Counted from the first letter of the stretch, positions 17,851 through 27,234 are shown. The stretch is DNA of 64,000 nt from Paenibacillus hexagrammi (GCF_021513275.1 NZ_CP090978.1:3348001-3412000), one strand, 5' to 3'. Program-made: numbers and translations. The notes: a model not told the origin generated them from the letters alone.

Positions 17851-18056
17851 TATAATGAAGCCTTACTCATTAAGGGTTTTGGGAACATCATCTGTCAAAA
17901 TATCTATTTTATATTTTTATCAACACAATCCAAATATTTATTGGCTTCTACTGCTAAATTTAATGGGCAAAATTGCCTTGATTTAAAAATAGGCTAACTG
18001 TTGTTTTCTGTCAACCCAACTAATCTCTTCACAAATAAATTAAATTTACTTTTAAT
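17851..18056 (-). other. short decayed coding-like stretch between the spo0A fragment and the IS
   Basis: Two minus-strand frames read like one protein end broken by a frameshift (LAVEANKYLDCVDKNIK and then KIDILTDDVPKTLNE before TAA). Upstream it is cut by the IS4-type element. No function assigned. Confidence 0.35.
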
Positions 18057-18226
18057 CACTAGTGTTGCATAAAAAAACCACAAGCCAATTGTCACATTAT
18101 TCTGAATAAAATTCTCGGCTCATAGACCAAAAGGTCGAAGTCCTGTCAGAAGGTAGCCTTTATCCATTTGGTAATTTTATGGTAATTGCTTCGTTTTAGC
18201 ACCAACATCCAGCTTTATTTCGACTT

Positions 18227-18480
18227 TCACCCACTTGCGGACCTTCTTTCCGGTTGTCGATCTATCTGATCGATCCAGGTTTGAACTGGTTCCCAAAGTA
18301 AGGTCCTGAGCCACCGGTAGATTTGTAGCAAACTATGCTTCGACTGTGTTTCTAATTTCACCAACACCAGTAAGCAAAACGCGATTAACGCAGTCCAAAC
18401 CTGGTTCATCACGGCCCGTTCAGTGGTTCCGTAGAACTTCTTAATCCGAATATGTTGCTTCAACCATTTGAAGAATGTCT
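18227..18480 (-). CDS. IS4-family transposase, 3' exon
   Basis: Last 84 codons of the transposase (RQTFFKWLKQHIRIKKFYGTT and so on), downstream of the group II intron. It joins 20452-21328 to give 377 codons in frame. The K of the IS4 YREK signature is in this exon (FFKWLK). No start of its own is needed. Confidence 0.88.
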
Positions 18481-18538
18481 GTCGGGTAAAGAATTGGCGC
18501 GGTGTCGTTTGCGACCCGTTTCCAGCCCCTCCCCATAA

Positions 18539-18571
18539 GAACTGCTCGTGAGGTTTTCCCTCAAGCAGCTC
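18539..18571 (-). ncRNA. group II intron domain V
   Basis: On the minus strand GAGCTGCTTGAGG, a GAAA-type loop, then CCTCACGAGCAGTTC: the 33-34-base catalytic hairpin. Domain VI and the 3' splice site follow within 60 bases. Confidence 0.9.
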
Positions 18572-18624
18572 ACCCAGTAAACTTCTTCAAAAGGGTTATG
18601 AGACCTATCAAATGGCGATCACTT

Positions 18625-19938
18625 TCATCGGTATCCTTCTACGTTCTTGAGGGGATGGACTTTCCAATCCCAATATAGTCCCAATACACCGTAGAGGTAC
18701 TCATTACTCCATCTTCGCCATCCGACACTACGCTTTCTTCTCCGTTTTCTTCTCGTCAGCAAGGTTCGTATTTTCATCTCCGTGTAGTCACGCACCTCGC
18801 TAAATGCATCACTCGAATTGCCAACCCGAAAATAATTCACCCATCCAGCTAATACGGCATTGATCCGTTTCACCATGTCTTTTGCCGGGGTTGCCCCGCC
18901 ATTTTGGATTAGCTCGCGGATTCGCGCCTTGACTGCAATGCGTGCTTTCTTCTTCGGTGTCATGAGGATGAAGTATCCAGTTCCACTACGGTTTGGTACT
19001 CGCCTTAAGTCAAATCCAAGGAAAGCAAATGCCTCGCCTTTCAGGACGTTAACCATCCGAGTTTTCTCCAGATTTAGTTCTACACCCAACGGTTTCAGCT
19101 GTTCCTGAAGTCTTTTAAGAGCTAGTTCAGCCCACCCTTGTTTGCTGGAGTGTCCGCTTACGGTGATCACCATATCATCGGCAAATCGATGGTAATTGAC
19201 CGCTTCGTAACTGCCTTCTGCCGTTTTACGCCGAATGGCATCAAATGCCCAGTCTACCTCATTCAGGTAGATATTCGAAGCTAATGGAGAAAACGGCCCA
19301 CCTTGGGGTACGCCGATCTTTCCCGCCGCTTTTATCACCTGTTTGATCAGGTGCATCACTTGTGGGTCTTGGATGCGCTTCGACATCTTCTCCAGTAGAA
19401 TCGAGTGCCGGATTGTATCAAAGTATCGGGATAAATCGACATCGATTACATTGGTCATGCGTCGCAGTACACTTCGTCTCACTTCGGCTAATGCTTGGTG
19501 AGGTGAGCGCTTCGGTCGAAATCCATACGAATTTGGGCAGAAGTCAGCTTCAAAGATCGCTTCGAGAATCAATTTTAGAGCACCTTGTACAACGCGATCC
19601 CGGATTACGGGAATTTGTAAAGTTCGCATTTTGCCGTTCGCCTTCGGTATATCTACCTTCCGGTTGGCTTGAGGTTGGTACGTTCCCGTTTGGAGTTCTT
19701 CTTGGATGCCTTCGAGAAACGGGATAACACCCTCTTTTTCCACGTCTGCGAAGCTTTGTCCGTCTATGCCTGCGGCACCGCCGTTTTTCTTCGCATGTCG
19801 GTACGCTTCATGGAGAGTCGTTATGCTGGTTATGTGGGTAAATAGACCCCAGAACCGATGCGTAGGTTCAGACTTCGCCTTTTGATATATCCGTTGCCTC
19901 AGTTCCTGCAGACTGATGGGTGTTTTTGTCATTTTCAC
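18625..19938 (-). CDS. ltrA: group II intron reverse transcriptase/maturase
   Basis: 437 aa. Reverse transcriptase motifs in order: NGGAAGIDGQSF, SYGFRPKRSPHQA, VIDVDLSRYFDTI, GVPQGGPFSPLASNIYL and the active-site RFADDM, then the maturase domain ending AGWVNYFRVGNSSDAF. No HNH endonuclease is evident after the maturase domain. It should assist splicing and retromobility. The frame is intact, so the intron may be active. Confidence 0.94.
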   Translation of the reverse strand: MKMTKTPISLQELRQRIYQKAKSEPTHRFWGLFTHITSITTLHEAYRHAKKNGGAAGIDGQSFADVEKEGVIPFLEGIQEELQTGTYQPQANRKVDIPKANGKMRTLQIPVIRDRVVQGALKLILEAIFEADFCPNSYGFRPKRSPHQALAEVRRSVLRRMTNVIDVDLSRYFDTIRHSILLEKMSKRIQDPQVMHLIKQVIKAAGKIGVPQGGPFSPLASNIYLNEVDWAFDAIRRKTAEGSYEAVNYHRFADDMVITVSGHSSKQGWAELALKRLQEQLKPLGVELNLEKTRMVNVLKGEAFAFLGFDLRRVPNRSGTGYFILMTPKKKARIAVKARIRELIQNGGATPAKDMVKRINAVLAGWVNYFRVGNSSDAFSEVRDYTEMKIRTLLTRRKRRRKRSVGWRRWSNEYLYGVLGLYWDWKVHPLKNVEGYR

Positions 19939-20451
19939 CCTTGCCTCCTTTGGTTATACGGATTTGTTTACCGGTCCGGACCCTTCCCTCCCCGCGCGTT
20001 TTGCTGCACGCGGATCTAAAGTACTACGGTCCGATCCGCCACCCTGACATCTGCATGTCCCATTTCCCGATCACGGTTATAGGGAATGCCTCCTCGGTGA
20101 GCTTTCTTCACCGGATGCCGAGGGCTTCTCCAGTTTCCATAACATCTTTCACTCCATGTCGCCGCTGATACCCCGCCGGTGAGAACTGCCGTTTCAGACT
20201 CTTTCGGTCAGTTCTTGCTGCTTTCGCGCGTTATCGACCGTCTCAGCCACCGGAATTGCGTGTAACGAGGCTACGTCTGCGTTCACTGTACGTTACAACC
20301 TGGAATTTTGCCCATGCTCCTTTTGAGCGTGATGTCAGAGGGCTTCACCGTCTCGCTTTCGCTCCACGGCGCCTCTCAGGCTACGGGAGTCTAGTCTTTT
20401 CTCCCGGTCGGACTTTCACCGACTAGATGTTGTGTCCTTAACTGGACACGC

Positions 20452-21328
20452 CGATCGCCCAACGTTCCCGGTAAATCTGACCTATCTCCTCTGCTTTTAG
20501 GTCAAATCGATTCGTTAAGATAGCCACTGGGTTCCCTTCCGAATCTACGGTGTGAATGAGACGAAGGACATTCTCCATCCTTTTTTGCGGAGTGCCCACA
20601 TATACCATCTCGTCGGAAAGCACCGCACTCTCAGCAGGAAGCTGAAACGAGTCGATGGACCGAATCACCGCATTTTTCTTCGTTCTTGTGACGAAGAAGA
20701 TGCCGCGATCGCAGTAATCATCGAACTTGGCGTAGTCGACATAGCCTCGGTCGTAGACGTAAGTAACACCGATCTCGTTAACTAGAGCATCCATCTGAGT
20801 ACGGTCATTCTTCTTAGCTGGCGTAATCGTTACTTTTTCGGGTACTACAGTATCATCGTCCATGTACTCCAATCGAAAATGAAGTTTGATCCCGGCCTTG
20901 GTCTGACGAAACTCCGCCCATTTGTACTTCTGTAAGCAGAGTCCGATTGTCGTCGAGTCAATGATCTTGAAGTCCTTTCGGAAGACAGTAGGAGATGTGC
21001 TACGGCGAATGCGTGCGACGAGCTCGGAGAAGACACTCTCAAGTGAAGCAGGGTCTACCTGATTGTGCTTCCGGCATAATTGAGACGCTGAGATGGAGCT
21101 TAAACCAAGTTCTTTCTGAAAGCCTTTCGAAAGTACATCAACGGCAATATCTCGCAGGGCATCACGCTGTTGGATTTGTGCATGCAGGAACAATTTAAGA
21201 TAAGCAATTGTGGTTAGTTTTTTAACATACTTATCCTGTCCGGTCATCGCGATACGATCCGTGAAGGATTTCGTACAAATTGGAGAAATCCATTTACCAA
21301 ATGAAGAAAATAGGGTATTCTTGTCCAT
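20452..21328 (-). CDS. IS4-family transposase, 5' exon
   Basis: First 292 codons plus one base of the transposase. N-terminal helical region, then DDE residues in KIIDSTTIG and YVYDRGYVDYAKFDDY; the third catalytic residue lies at the exon junction. The IS4 signature Y-x2-R-x3-E-x6-K is complete only after intron removal (YRERWAI-E-TFFKWLK). Unspliced reading stops a few codons into the intron (GVSS). Confidence 0.9.
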
Positions 21329-21688
21329 GGGTTGATCCTTTTCGGTGGATTATGGACAGTACTACCTGTCATTCCATTGTAAAGGATCTTTTTCTGTTCG
21401 AATGTCTAAATAACAGAAGATTGTGAAGATTCAGAGAAATTTAATGCAACGCTAGTGACTTTTAATACTTCATTTAAACATCAATTACTATATGCAGATT
21501 TGTTGCTTGCTTCCATTCAACCCCCTAGGAGCTGATTACATAAGTGCATTTGATAGGTTGAATGTAACTTAATGTGACTCGTACGCATGATGAAAACCAT
21601 CCTCAATAATCGGACGATGGCTGTGAATTGTTTATTGAACTTCCCTTTTTTGTATCACAGTTAATTTCATCCATTTATTTCAAAACTC

Positions 21689-21883
21689 TTATAACTTTTG
21701 TAAAATAATCAAAAGAAATATTATCAAAATGATAGTACAAAATGTACCCACAAATCCTATAATGGCATTTAATAAAAATGGACGTTCTTGCTTATTTGGA
21801 TTAAATTGAGTTAACATATCAATCTTTGTTTCGAGCCTTATAATACGTTCCTTTAAAGCCTGTATTTCTTGATCTTCGACCAT
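21689..21883 (-). CDS. small coiled-coil plus membrane-anchor protein, 64 aa
   Basis: ATG 21883 (ATG 21898 also possible). Charged heptad-like start (EIQALKERIIRLETKIDML), then a single C-terminal membrane helix of about 24 residues. The layout resembles XhlA-type phage/holin-associated proteins but the match is not firm. Followed by a weak terminator hairpin on the minus strand. Probably cargo of the accessory island. Confidence 0.5.
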   Translation of the reverse strand: MVEDQEIQALKERIIRLETKIDMLTQFNPNKQERPFLLNAIIGFVGTFCTIILIIFLLIILQKL

Positions 21884-22133
21884 ATCCCAAACCTCCAATA
21901 AATTCTAAACAATTAATAAAAATAACAACAAATAATATCCATGTTATATCTAACGCTTTATTCTACGCCATTCACTATCTTTATTTCTTCTTATTGCCAT
22001 CCAACCAAGGGGTAAATCTGCAACATCAATTATTGCTGAATCAATTTGAACAATCTCTTCAAGAGATACAATTGACGCATTTGTAACCGTCAAGTCCATT
22101 TGAGCATTTTTCGATAAATAAGTTTGAACAGTT

Positions 22134-22883
22134 TTAGCTGAAAATGGTCTGTCGATGCTTCAACCGATAGCTGTCCCCTTGGAGCTGGATGATTTCACTT
22201 TTATGCAGAATTCTGTCCAGGATTGCTGTGGTGATGGCAGGATCGCCTAGTAGCTCTCCCCAATCATCCGGACCCTTATTGGAGGTCAAGATGATCGAGG
22301 ATTGCCCATATAACTTGTTTATAAACTGAAAGAATAAGTTGGCTTCATAACGGTCCATGGCCATAAACATCAAGTCATCCATGATCACAAGTTGGGATCG
22401 GTATAGCCGTTTGAGCTTGGACCCAGAGACCCTTGATATGGTCTCCGTTTTCAATAATTGAATGAGACCGTCCATCGTAATAAAACTGACCCGGTACCCT
22501 TTTTTCAATGCTTCCACGCCAAGACCTATGGCCAAATGGGTTTTTCCCACGCCCGGCGGCCCCAGAAAAATTAGATTGTAGTTTTGCTCGAGCCAAAGTA
22601 GCTCTCTTAGTTGGTTAAACTGCCGTCTGCTGAGCGACTGCTGCTCCTCTAGCATGAAGTCGTCGAGCCTCTTAATCTCCGGAAACAGAGCCCAGCGAAA
22701 CCGTTTGGCGAGTTGCTTTTCTTCGCGGCGGTTCATTTCGTACTGCAGGAGCCATTGCAAGAATTGGCGGCAGGTCCATTCCTTGGAGTCCGCTTCCATT
22801 AATGTTTGCTCGATGACCTGAGCCGCTTCCGTTAGATTGAGATTTCGTAGTGCTTGTCTAAGTTCTACAGTCACTTCATTCAT
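22134..22883 (-). CDS. istB: IS21 helper ATPase IstB
   Basis: 249 aa AAA+ protein that assists the IstA transposase in target selection. Walker A GPPGVGKTHLAIGLG near residue 109 and Walker B LVIMDDL near residue 166; C-terminal DRILHKSEIIQLQGDSYR is typical of IstB. It overlaps the istA stop by four bases, the usual coupling in IS21. Confidence 0.95.
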   Translation of the reverse strand: MNEVTVELRQALRNLNLTEAAQVIEQTLMEADSKEWTCRQFLQWLLQYEMNRREEKQLAKRFRWALFPEIKRLDDFMLEEQQSLSRRQFNQLRELLWLEQNYNLIFLGPPGVGKTHLAIGLGVEALKKGYRVSFITMDGLIQLLKTETISRVSGSKLKRLYRSQLVIMDDLMFMAMDRYEANLFFQFINKLYGQSSIILTSNKGPDDWGELLGDPAITTAILDRILHKSEIIQLQGDSYRLKHRQTIFS

Positions 22884-24441
22884 CGCTGTCCCCCCGTAAG
22901 AATGGCCTTGTAGGCGTCGAACTCCCGAATTTGGGGCTTGACTTTACGCTTGGACTGATCTTGATCGCTTAGCAGTTTTAGAGGAGCTTCTGAGGGAATT
23001 TCCGGTGGTCTCGGCCTCTTGTAATGCTCCACTGCATCAGCAAAGTCGGTTGCCCGATACAAACGGTGTTTGATACAGTAACCCAAAGCCTTCGTTACAG
23101 CATCCGGCTCTGCGGGCTCCAAAGCACGCTGAATGAGCTGTAATTGGTCCCTAATGTACCGGGGCTTACGGTTGTAAATCTCGTTTAGGAAGGGGCTAGC
23201 CGCTGTTGGGTCTGGGAATGCTTCCGCTACGGTTTGGATGTAGGCTGCAATGCCCTTCGTTCGATCTCGTTTGTGATTGGTGTTCTGAACGAGTTGTCCA
23301 TTGCCTGTGGCCAGTGGATGTTCGGCCAATAGTTGCCCGCTGTCCAGATCTCGAATCGCTAGGCGCCCCATTTCCGTAACCTGAATACTCACTTGCTTGT
23401 CTGTCCCGTCATAGGTTCCAAGCGGAACTGAATACCGGTTTCCTTCATACCAAATGGTGTTGTCCTTCCGAACGGTCCTTGTTATACTTGGTGGTAGCGA
23501 GTTTATTTTTGTGTGGACCGGGCGGAGGTGCTCTTTTCAAGAGCATAGACTTCGGCCGGTATTTTTTTAGTGGTGTGATGGATCTTGGCATTTCCCGTGC
23601 GATGGAGCCAAGCTACACAGTCTTCATTGAGCCTGTCTAGGTTAGCGAAGAGGCGATGCCTTGCGAAGTTTCGCTTTACATACTTGACTACATTTTCGAT
23701 GCGGCCTTTACTTTCAGGATCTTGTTTCCTGCACATTCGGATTCGAAAATCCCGCTGCTTAACATAACTTGCAAACTCATGCGTGAATAACAAATCTCCA
23801 TGATTCTCGCTGGTAAGAAGCAGATGGTCCTGGTCGTAAACAATCTCCTGCGGGATCCCACCGAAGAATGCGAACGCTTCCTCATGCATATCCACCACAT
23901 CCTTCGTAGTAAAGGGACGGTCCAACCACTGTACATATTTATGCCTGGAATGGGACAAGACGAATCCCATGAACCACAACCGCACCAAATTTCCCTGAAG
24001 ATTCCGGAGCTTTGTTTCCCCGAAGTCTACTTGTAGCTGATAACCCGGAGGAGGATCTTGTACAGCCTCGTATTGTCTGGCTTGCATGACTTTGGGGATG
24101 TTGTACTTTTTCCGAAGGTCCCTTACGTAGTTTCGCACTGTTCCCTCTGAAATGTTCTGCACCTGAAACCGTTCCTTGAGCCAGTCGTGAATTTGAGCAG
24201 CCGACAGGTCGGGATATTCCCGCAACCATTGTAGAATGGACGATTCATATCCATCTAACTTCTTTTGTCTAGTCTCCAGTTGTTCCAAATATTTACTAAA
24301 TTCATCTGGATTCATTTCCAAGAACTTGTACACCGTATTTCTGGATACCTCTAGCTTTCGTGCAATTTGTGTGATCTTTAAGCCCTGCTCCTTCATTCCG
24401 AGTATGGAGAAGTACATATGCCACCTCTCTAAGCGCCTCAT
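22880..24441 (-). CDS. istA: IS21 transposase IstA, frameshifted
   Basis: About 520 aa after repair. N-terminal HTH (ITQIARKLEVSRNTVYKFL), rve-type DDE core with acidic residues in QVDFGE, VYDQDHLLL and the DPESKGRIENVVKYVK segment. The frame breaks in a T4 run at 23534-23537 (GAAAAGAG on the coding strand); one more A gives EKEHLRPVHTKINS and reads on to the C-terminal part. Probably a sequencing error; otherwise the element is dead. Confidence 0.88.
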
Positions 24442-25013
24442 ATCTCTTCCTCACCCTAATCTTTATGATCTAAGATGATTTTAATAGGGTGGGGTATGAG
24501 ATGGAAAGAGTGTTCATTCTTATTTGTTGTTTTCTGTTGACTCCATTTTACCGGTTACAGCATTTTCTGTTTCAACGTCTTTTCCATTAAGGAAGTGCCA
24601 CATCCCATCCTCTTCGTCATGTGAAACGTATACTAACTATTGGTTGCTCACATTTGACTATATTTTTTAATGTAATTACCATTGTATTTGGCGAATCACT
24701 AAATAACAATTTTCTCTCCGACATGTTTCTTCTCCCTTTAAATGAAATTGCCCTTTTACACTTCGCGCGAAAACAAAATGTGCTAATTCAGTCATTGATG
24801 TGGGAGTATCATAGGCAACTTTTGATAAATGGACTCTCCTATAACGTATATGTTCTACATCTTTACTTTTTGGTTTATATTCATTAATCCAATCAAATAT
24901 CTTTCCCATCCTTTTATTAAAAAGTACAATACACATTTCATTACTTAGTACTTTATAGAAAACTATGTACCCAATGACATTGTACCATATTTTGGAATAT
25001 AAATGCTTATTAA

Positions 25014-25050
25014 ACAAAAAAAGCACCATCCATGATGAATGATGGTGCTT
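25014..25050 (-). terminator. terminator of the secreted-protein gene
   Basis: Perfect AAGCACCATC...GATGGTGCTT with a T-run on the minus strand. Confidence 0.85.
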
Positions 25051-25186
25051 GTATAGTTTTATCTTAATGAATTTGTAATAGTAATCAATGTATCTACAAT
25101 CCAGGACATGAAAAACTTAAAAGAATGGCTGAAACGATTAATAACCATTTCAAATTAAGCATCTGTTTCCCCTTTATACTTAATCC

Positions 25187-25729
25187 TTATTTCAATAAAT
25201 TTGCTATTCTAAGCATTTCTGTCTCGCTAATTGTAAGGCTTTCCATTTCAATGTATGTATCATCTTGAATCCACCATAGGAAACCACCCTTTTCCCCATT
25301 CGTTAAAGCCCAATGTACAAAACGCCCCTCACAATTGTTTACAAAGACCTTTATTCCATTTGTAGATGGTCCAAAGTCATCAAGGTAAGAGCGACGACTG
25401 TTCTGACCATTTGTATCTTCTCTAATAACCTTACGTCCCTTAACTGAATACTGCTCTAAACCAAATAAATAGTGTTCATTTTTGTCAAAATAATGTAACC
25501 TGATTTTTCTGATTGGCTTATTTATGTCTAGAGGAAATGGATTCTTAACCTCAACAGTCCAACCTCTTGGCAGGCTCTGTTCTTGAGGGAGTAACATTTT
25601 GAAAGTTACTTGTTTTTTTATCTTTGTTAATGTACGCGAATCCAATTTATGATACTTAGATTCTGCAAAGGCTAAACCTGGTAAGTAAATTGCAAGGACA
25701 ATTATAAACAGAAATTTTATTTTCATCAT
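25187..25729 (-). CDS. secreted protein, DUF4367-like
   Basis: 180 aa. Signal peptide KFLFIIVLAIYLPGLAFA with a cleavage site after AFA, then a domain with KGGFLWWIQDDTYIEMES near the end. That segment recalls the DUF4367/anti-sigma-like extracellular domain that checks protein or peptide binding. Not a firm assignment. Located in the island between the disrupted immunity gene and spo0A. Confidence 0.65.
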   Translation of the reverse strand: MMKIKFLFIIVLAIYLPGLAFAESKYHKLDSRTLTKIKKQVTFKMLLPQEQSLPRGWTVEVKNPFPLDINKPIRKIRLHYFDKNEHYLFGLEQYSVKGRKVIREDTNGQNSRRSYLDDFGPSTNGIKVFVNNCEGRFVHWALTNGEKGGFLWWIQDDTYIEMESLTISETEMLRIANLLK

Positions 25730-25884
25730 TATTCACCCTAGTACAGTTTTCCCTTGCTTGTCCCAGAGATATTCTTCAATTCGTGCTAATTTCCAAACAT
25801 GTCTAGTTTTGGGTGTGCTATTAGCATTCCTGCGAAAACAAGTAGGGGGTAAAGATTTTATCCATCCCCCCACCACCCTCATCA

Positions 25885-25914
25885 AAAACAAAAAAAAGCA
25901 TCGTTTGGATGCTT
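25885..25914 (-). terminator. small terminator hairpin
   Basis: AAGCATC-GTTTG-GATGCTT followed on the minus strand by a long T-run. It lies immediately after the integrase remnant. Confidence 0.65.
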
Positions 25915-26065
25915 CAAATTGTTCTAATCTCCCGCTCCGCATTGTAGAGATAGTTAAAGTACACTTTAATGTTGCGAATATAATCAGCGATGGTTGTCGT
26001 TGTTATATCTCTTTTGTAGTCGCTTCTTTAATATCAGTTATAAAAAATACCACTCCTTTATCGGC
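25914..26065 (-). pseudogene. remnant of a tyrosine recombinase (integrase) N-terminal domain
   Basis: An open minus-strand frame of 50 codons between two stops includes TIADYIRNIKVYFNYLY, which resembles the SAM-like core-binding domain that precedes the catalytic domain in phage/ICE integrases. No catalytic Arg/His/Tyr part is present. It starts inside the spo0A terminator and ends at TGA 25914. If correct it is the expected integrase trace beside an attachment site; identity is an inference from a short match. Confidence 0.5.
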
Positions 26066-26096
26066 TTACAAGAAGCCCAATAAATAAGTGGTATTT
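26045..26096 (-). terminator. spo0A terminator
   Basis: AAATACCAC...GTGGTATTT with six T on the minus strand, 80 bases after the spo0A stop. Confidence 0.75.
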
Positions 26097-26155
26097 GTTG
26101 GCTTAACAAAAGATATTTATCGACTTAAAATGGCTTACATCGAAATCCCTTACCC

Positions 26156-26291
26156 CTCAAAGCTCCTTACCCTCTCAAGAAACCTTGTGCTCAATTCTGA
26201 GCTTATCCGCCACCATCGCGATGAATTCCGAGTTGGTTGGCTTCGATTTCGATATATTAATCGTGTACCCAAAAATAAAGCTGATGCTGTC
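26156..26291. repeat. right copy of the spo0A 3'-end direct repeat
   Basis: Matches 17715-17850 (130 of 136 bases). This copy is part of the intact spo0A. Confidence 0.85.
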
Positions 26292-26975
26292 GATGTTGCC
26301 GCGCGTCCAAGCGACCTCAATCGCGTGGCGAATCGCACGTTCGACGCGACTAGGCGTCGTTTTGTATTTTTCGGCAATTGCCGGGTAGAGTGTTTTGGTG
26401 ATAGCACCTAGAATTTCGATGTTGTTATAAACCATCGTGATCGCTTCTCGTAAGTATTGATATCCTTTAATATGTGCAGGAACGCCAATTTCATGTATGA
26501 TGCTGGTGATATTCGCATCCAAATTTTTACCTTTCGGCATATGTACGACATTTGCTTTAGGCACTTGTGACGTTGTCGCGGCCGCTTGGCTACCGCCGCC
26601 TACAAGCTGGCGAATTCGGTTCGTAAGGACCTCCATATCAAATGGCTTCAGAATATAATATGATGCCCCTAATTGAACAGCTTTTTGCGTGATGTTTTCT
26701 TGGCCGAAGGCCGTCAGCATGATGATTTTGGGCTGTGGATTCAGGTTCATTTCACGGAGCTTTTCAAGGACGCCTAAACCGTCCAAATGCGGCATAATAA
26801 TATCTAAAATGAGCACATCCGGCACTTCACGCTGCTGCTCGATGAAACGTAATACTTCGTTACCGTTATAGGCGACACCAGCTATTTCCATATCTTCTTG
26901 TTCACCGATAAATTCTGATAATAAATGAGTGAACTCACGATTATCATCCGCTAATAAAACCTGAATCTTTTGCAA
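26175..26975 (-). CDS. spo0A: sporulation master regulator Spo0A
   Basis: 266 aa. N-terminal receiver ([12 protein letters not shown]; phospho-acceptor Asp in LILDIIMPH), hinge, and the C-terminal sporulation-specific HTH ending in [17 protein letters not shown]. Controls entry into sporulation after phosphorelay input, as activator or repressor at 0A boxes. TTG start behind AAAGGAGG. Gene order spoIVB-spo0A is as in other Bacilli. Its last 136 bases are duplicated at the far side of the island. Confidence 0.98.
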   Translation of the reverse strand: MQKIQVLLADDNREFTHLLSEFIGEQEDMEIAGVAYNGNEVLRFIEQQREVPDVLILDIIMPHLDGLGVLEKLREMNLNPQPKIIMLTAFGQENITQKAVQLGASYYILKPFDMEVLTNRIRQLVGGGSQAAATTSQVPKANVVHMPKGKNLDANITSIIHEIGVPAHIKGYQYLREAITMVYNNIEILGAITKTLYPAIAEKYKTTPSRVERAIRHAIEVAWTRGNIDSISFIFGYTINISKSKPTNSEFIAMVADKLRIEHKVS

Positions 26976-27038
26976 CTTGAAATCCTCCTTTAGGTACTAA
27001 GCAAGTTAAGTTGGTAATTTTTCTCTCTTAGGATAGGT

Positions 27039-27072
27039 ATTCGACACTTGAGTTTAAATTCCTTCTGTCGAA
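27039..27072 (-). promoter_or_regulatory. sigma-H-type promoter of spo0A with overlapping 0A box
   Basis: On the minus strand GAAGGAATT (-35, RnAGGAwWW) and, 11 bases later, GTCGAAT (-10, RnnGAAT). TGTCGAA 0A boxes lie at 27040-27046 (overlapping the -10) and, in the other orientation, at 27066-27072; another is at 27142-27148. This predicts the usual autoregulation. Confidence 0.7.
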
Positions 27073-27141
27073 AATTATTTTTCTTTTCTTTTTTTTCACA
27101 TTCCTTTATAATGAAATATTTATCAACGACATCCAACATAT

Positions 27142-27148
27142 TTCGACA
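27142..27148 (-). promoter_or_regulatory. upstream 0A box
   Basis: Exact TGTCGAA on the minus strand, about 75 bases upstream of the spo0A -35 region. Confidence 0.55.
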
Positions 27149-27204
27149 CAAACAAAGATAATTATGCATGATTCCCATTAAATATCCACTTATACAAACA
27201 AAAA

Positions 27205-27234
27205 GAATCAAAGGCACTAACTCGCCTTTGATTC
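27205..27234 (-). terminator. spoIVB terminator
   Basis: AATCAAAGGC...GCCTTTGATT then CTTTTTG on the minus strand; the spoIVB stop codon lies in the loop. Confidence 0.85.

Larger units (their letters stand above)
18481..20451 (-). mobile_element. group II intron with maturase
   Basis: 1,971 bases. The 5' end GCGTGTCC is close to the GUGYG consensus. The 3' end is TTTACCCGAC. A canonical domain V lies near the 3' end, and a reverse transcriptase-maturase is encoded inside. These boundaries are set by restoring the transposase frame: joining exon bases G and AG gives the GAG of the motif ERWAIETFFKW. The structural RNA occupies roughly 19939-20451 and 18481-18624. Confidence 0.9.
18057..21457 (-). 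mobile_element. IS4-family insertion sequence carrying a group II intron
   Basis: Ends carry inverted repeats CACTAG(T/C)GTTGCAT(A/T)AA at 18057 and 21457. A 9-base target duplication ACTTTTAAT flanks it (18048-18056 and 21458-21466). Without the 1,971-base intron the element is 1,430 bases, a normal IS4-family size. It encodes one DDE transposase split by the intron. Confidence 0.92.
22082..24559 (-). mobile_element. IS21-family insertion sequence
   Basis: 2,478 bases with both ends starting TGTAACCG (8-base inverted match), a 5-base target duplication GCATT (22077-22081 and 24560-24564), and istA and istB in overlapping order. It interrupts the DUF2185-like gene. Confidence 0.93.
21950..24724 (-). 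pseudogene. DUF2185 (Imm33-like) immunity-type gene, disrupted by IS21
   Basis: Two pieces flank the IS: 24560-24724 (start ATG with GGGAG upstream) and 21950-22081. Joined through the 5-base duplication they give a 97-aa protein with THDEEDGMWHFLNG and DLPLGWMAIRR, the pattern of DUF2185/Imm33-like proteins, which are often immunity factors against polymorphic toxins. A further two-base deletion is needed to bridge 24617-24624. No toxin partner survives next to it. Inactive as sequenced. Confidence 0.75.

Noticed and set aside
18057..21457. Two separate, unrelated transposase fragments
   Set aside because: Intron removal joins them exactly in frame and rebuilds the IS4 signature.
24676..25029. 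117-codon minus-strand frame upstream of the disrupted immunity gene
   Set aside because: Its 3' part overlaps the better supported DUF2185-like start in another frame; may hold a decayed gene but I cannot support it.
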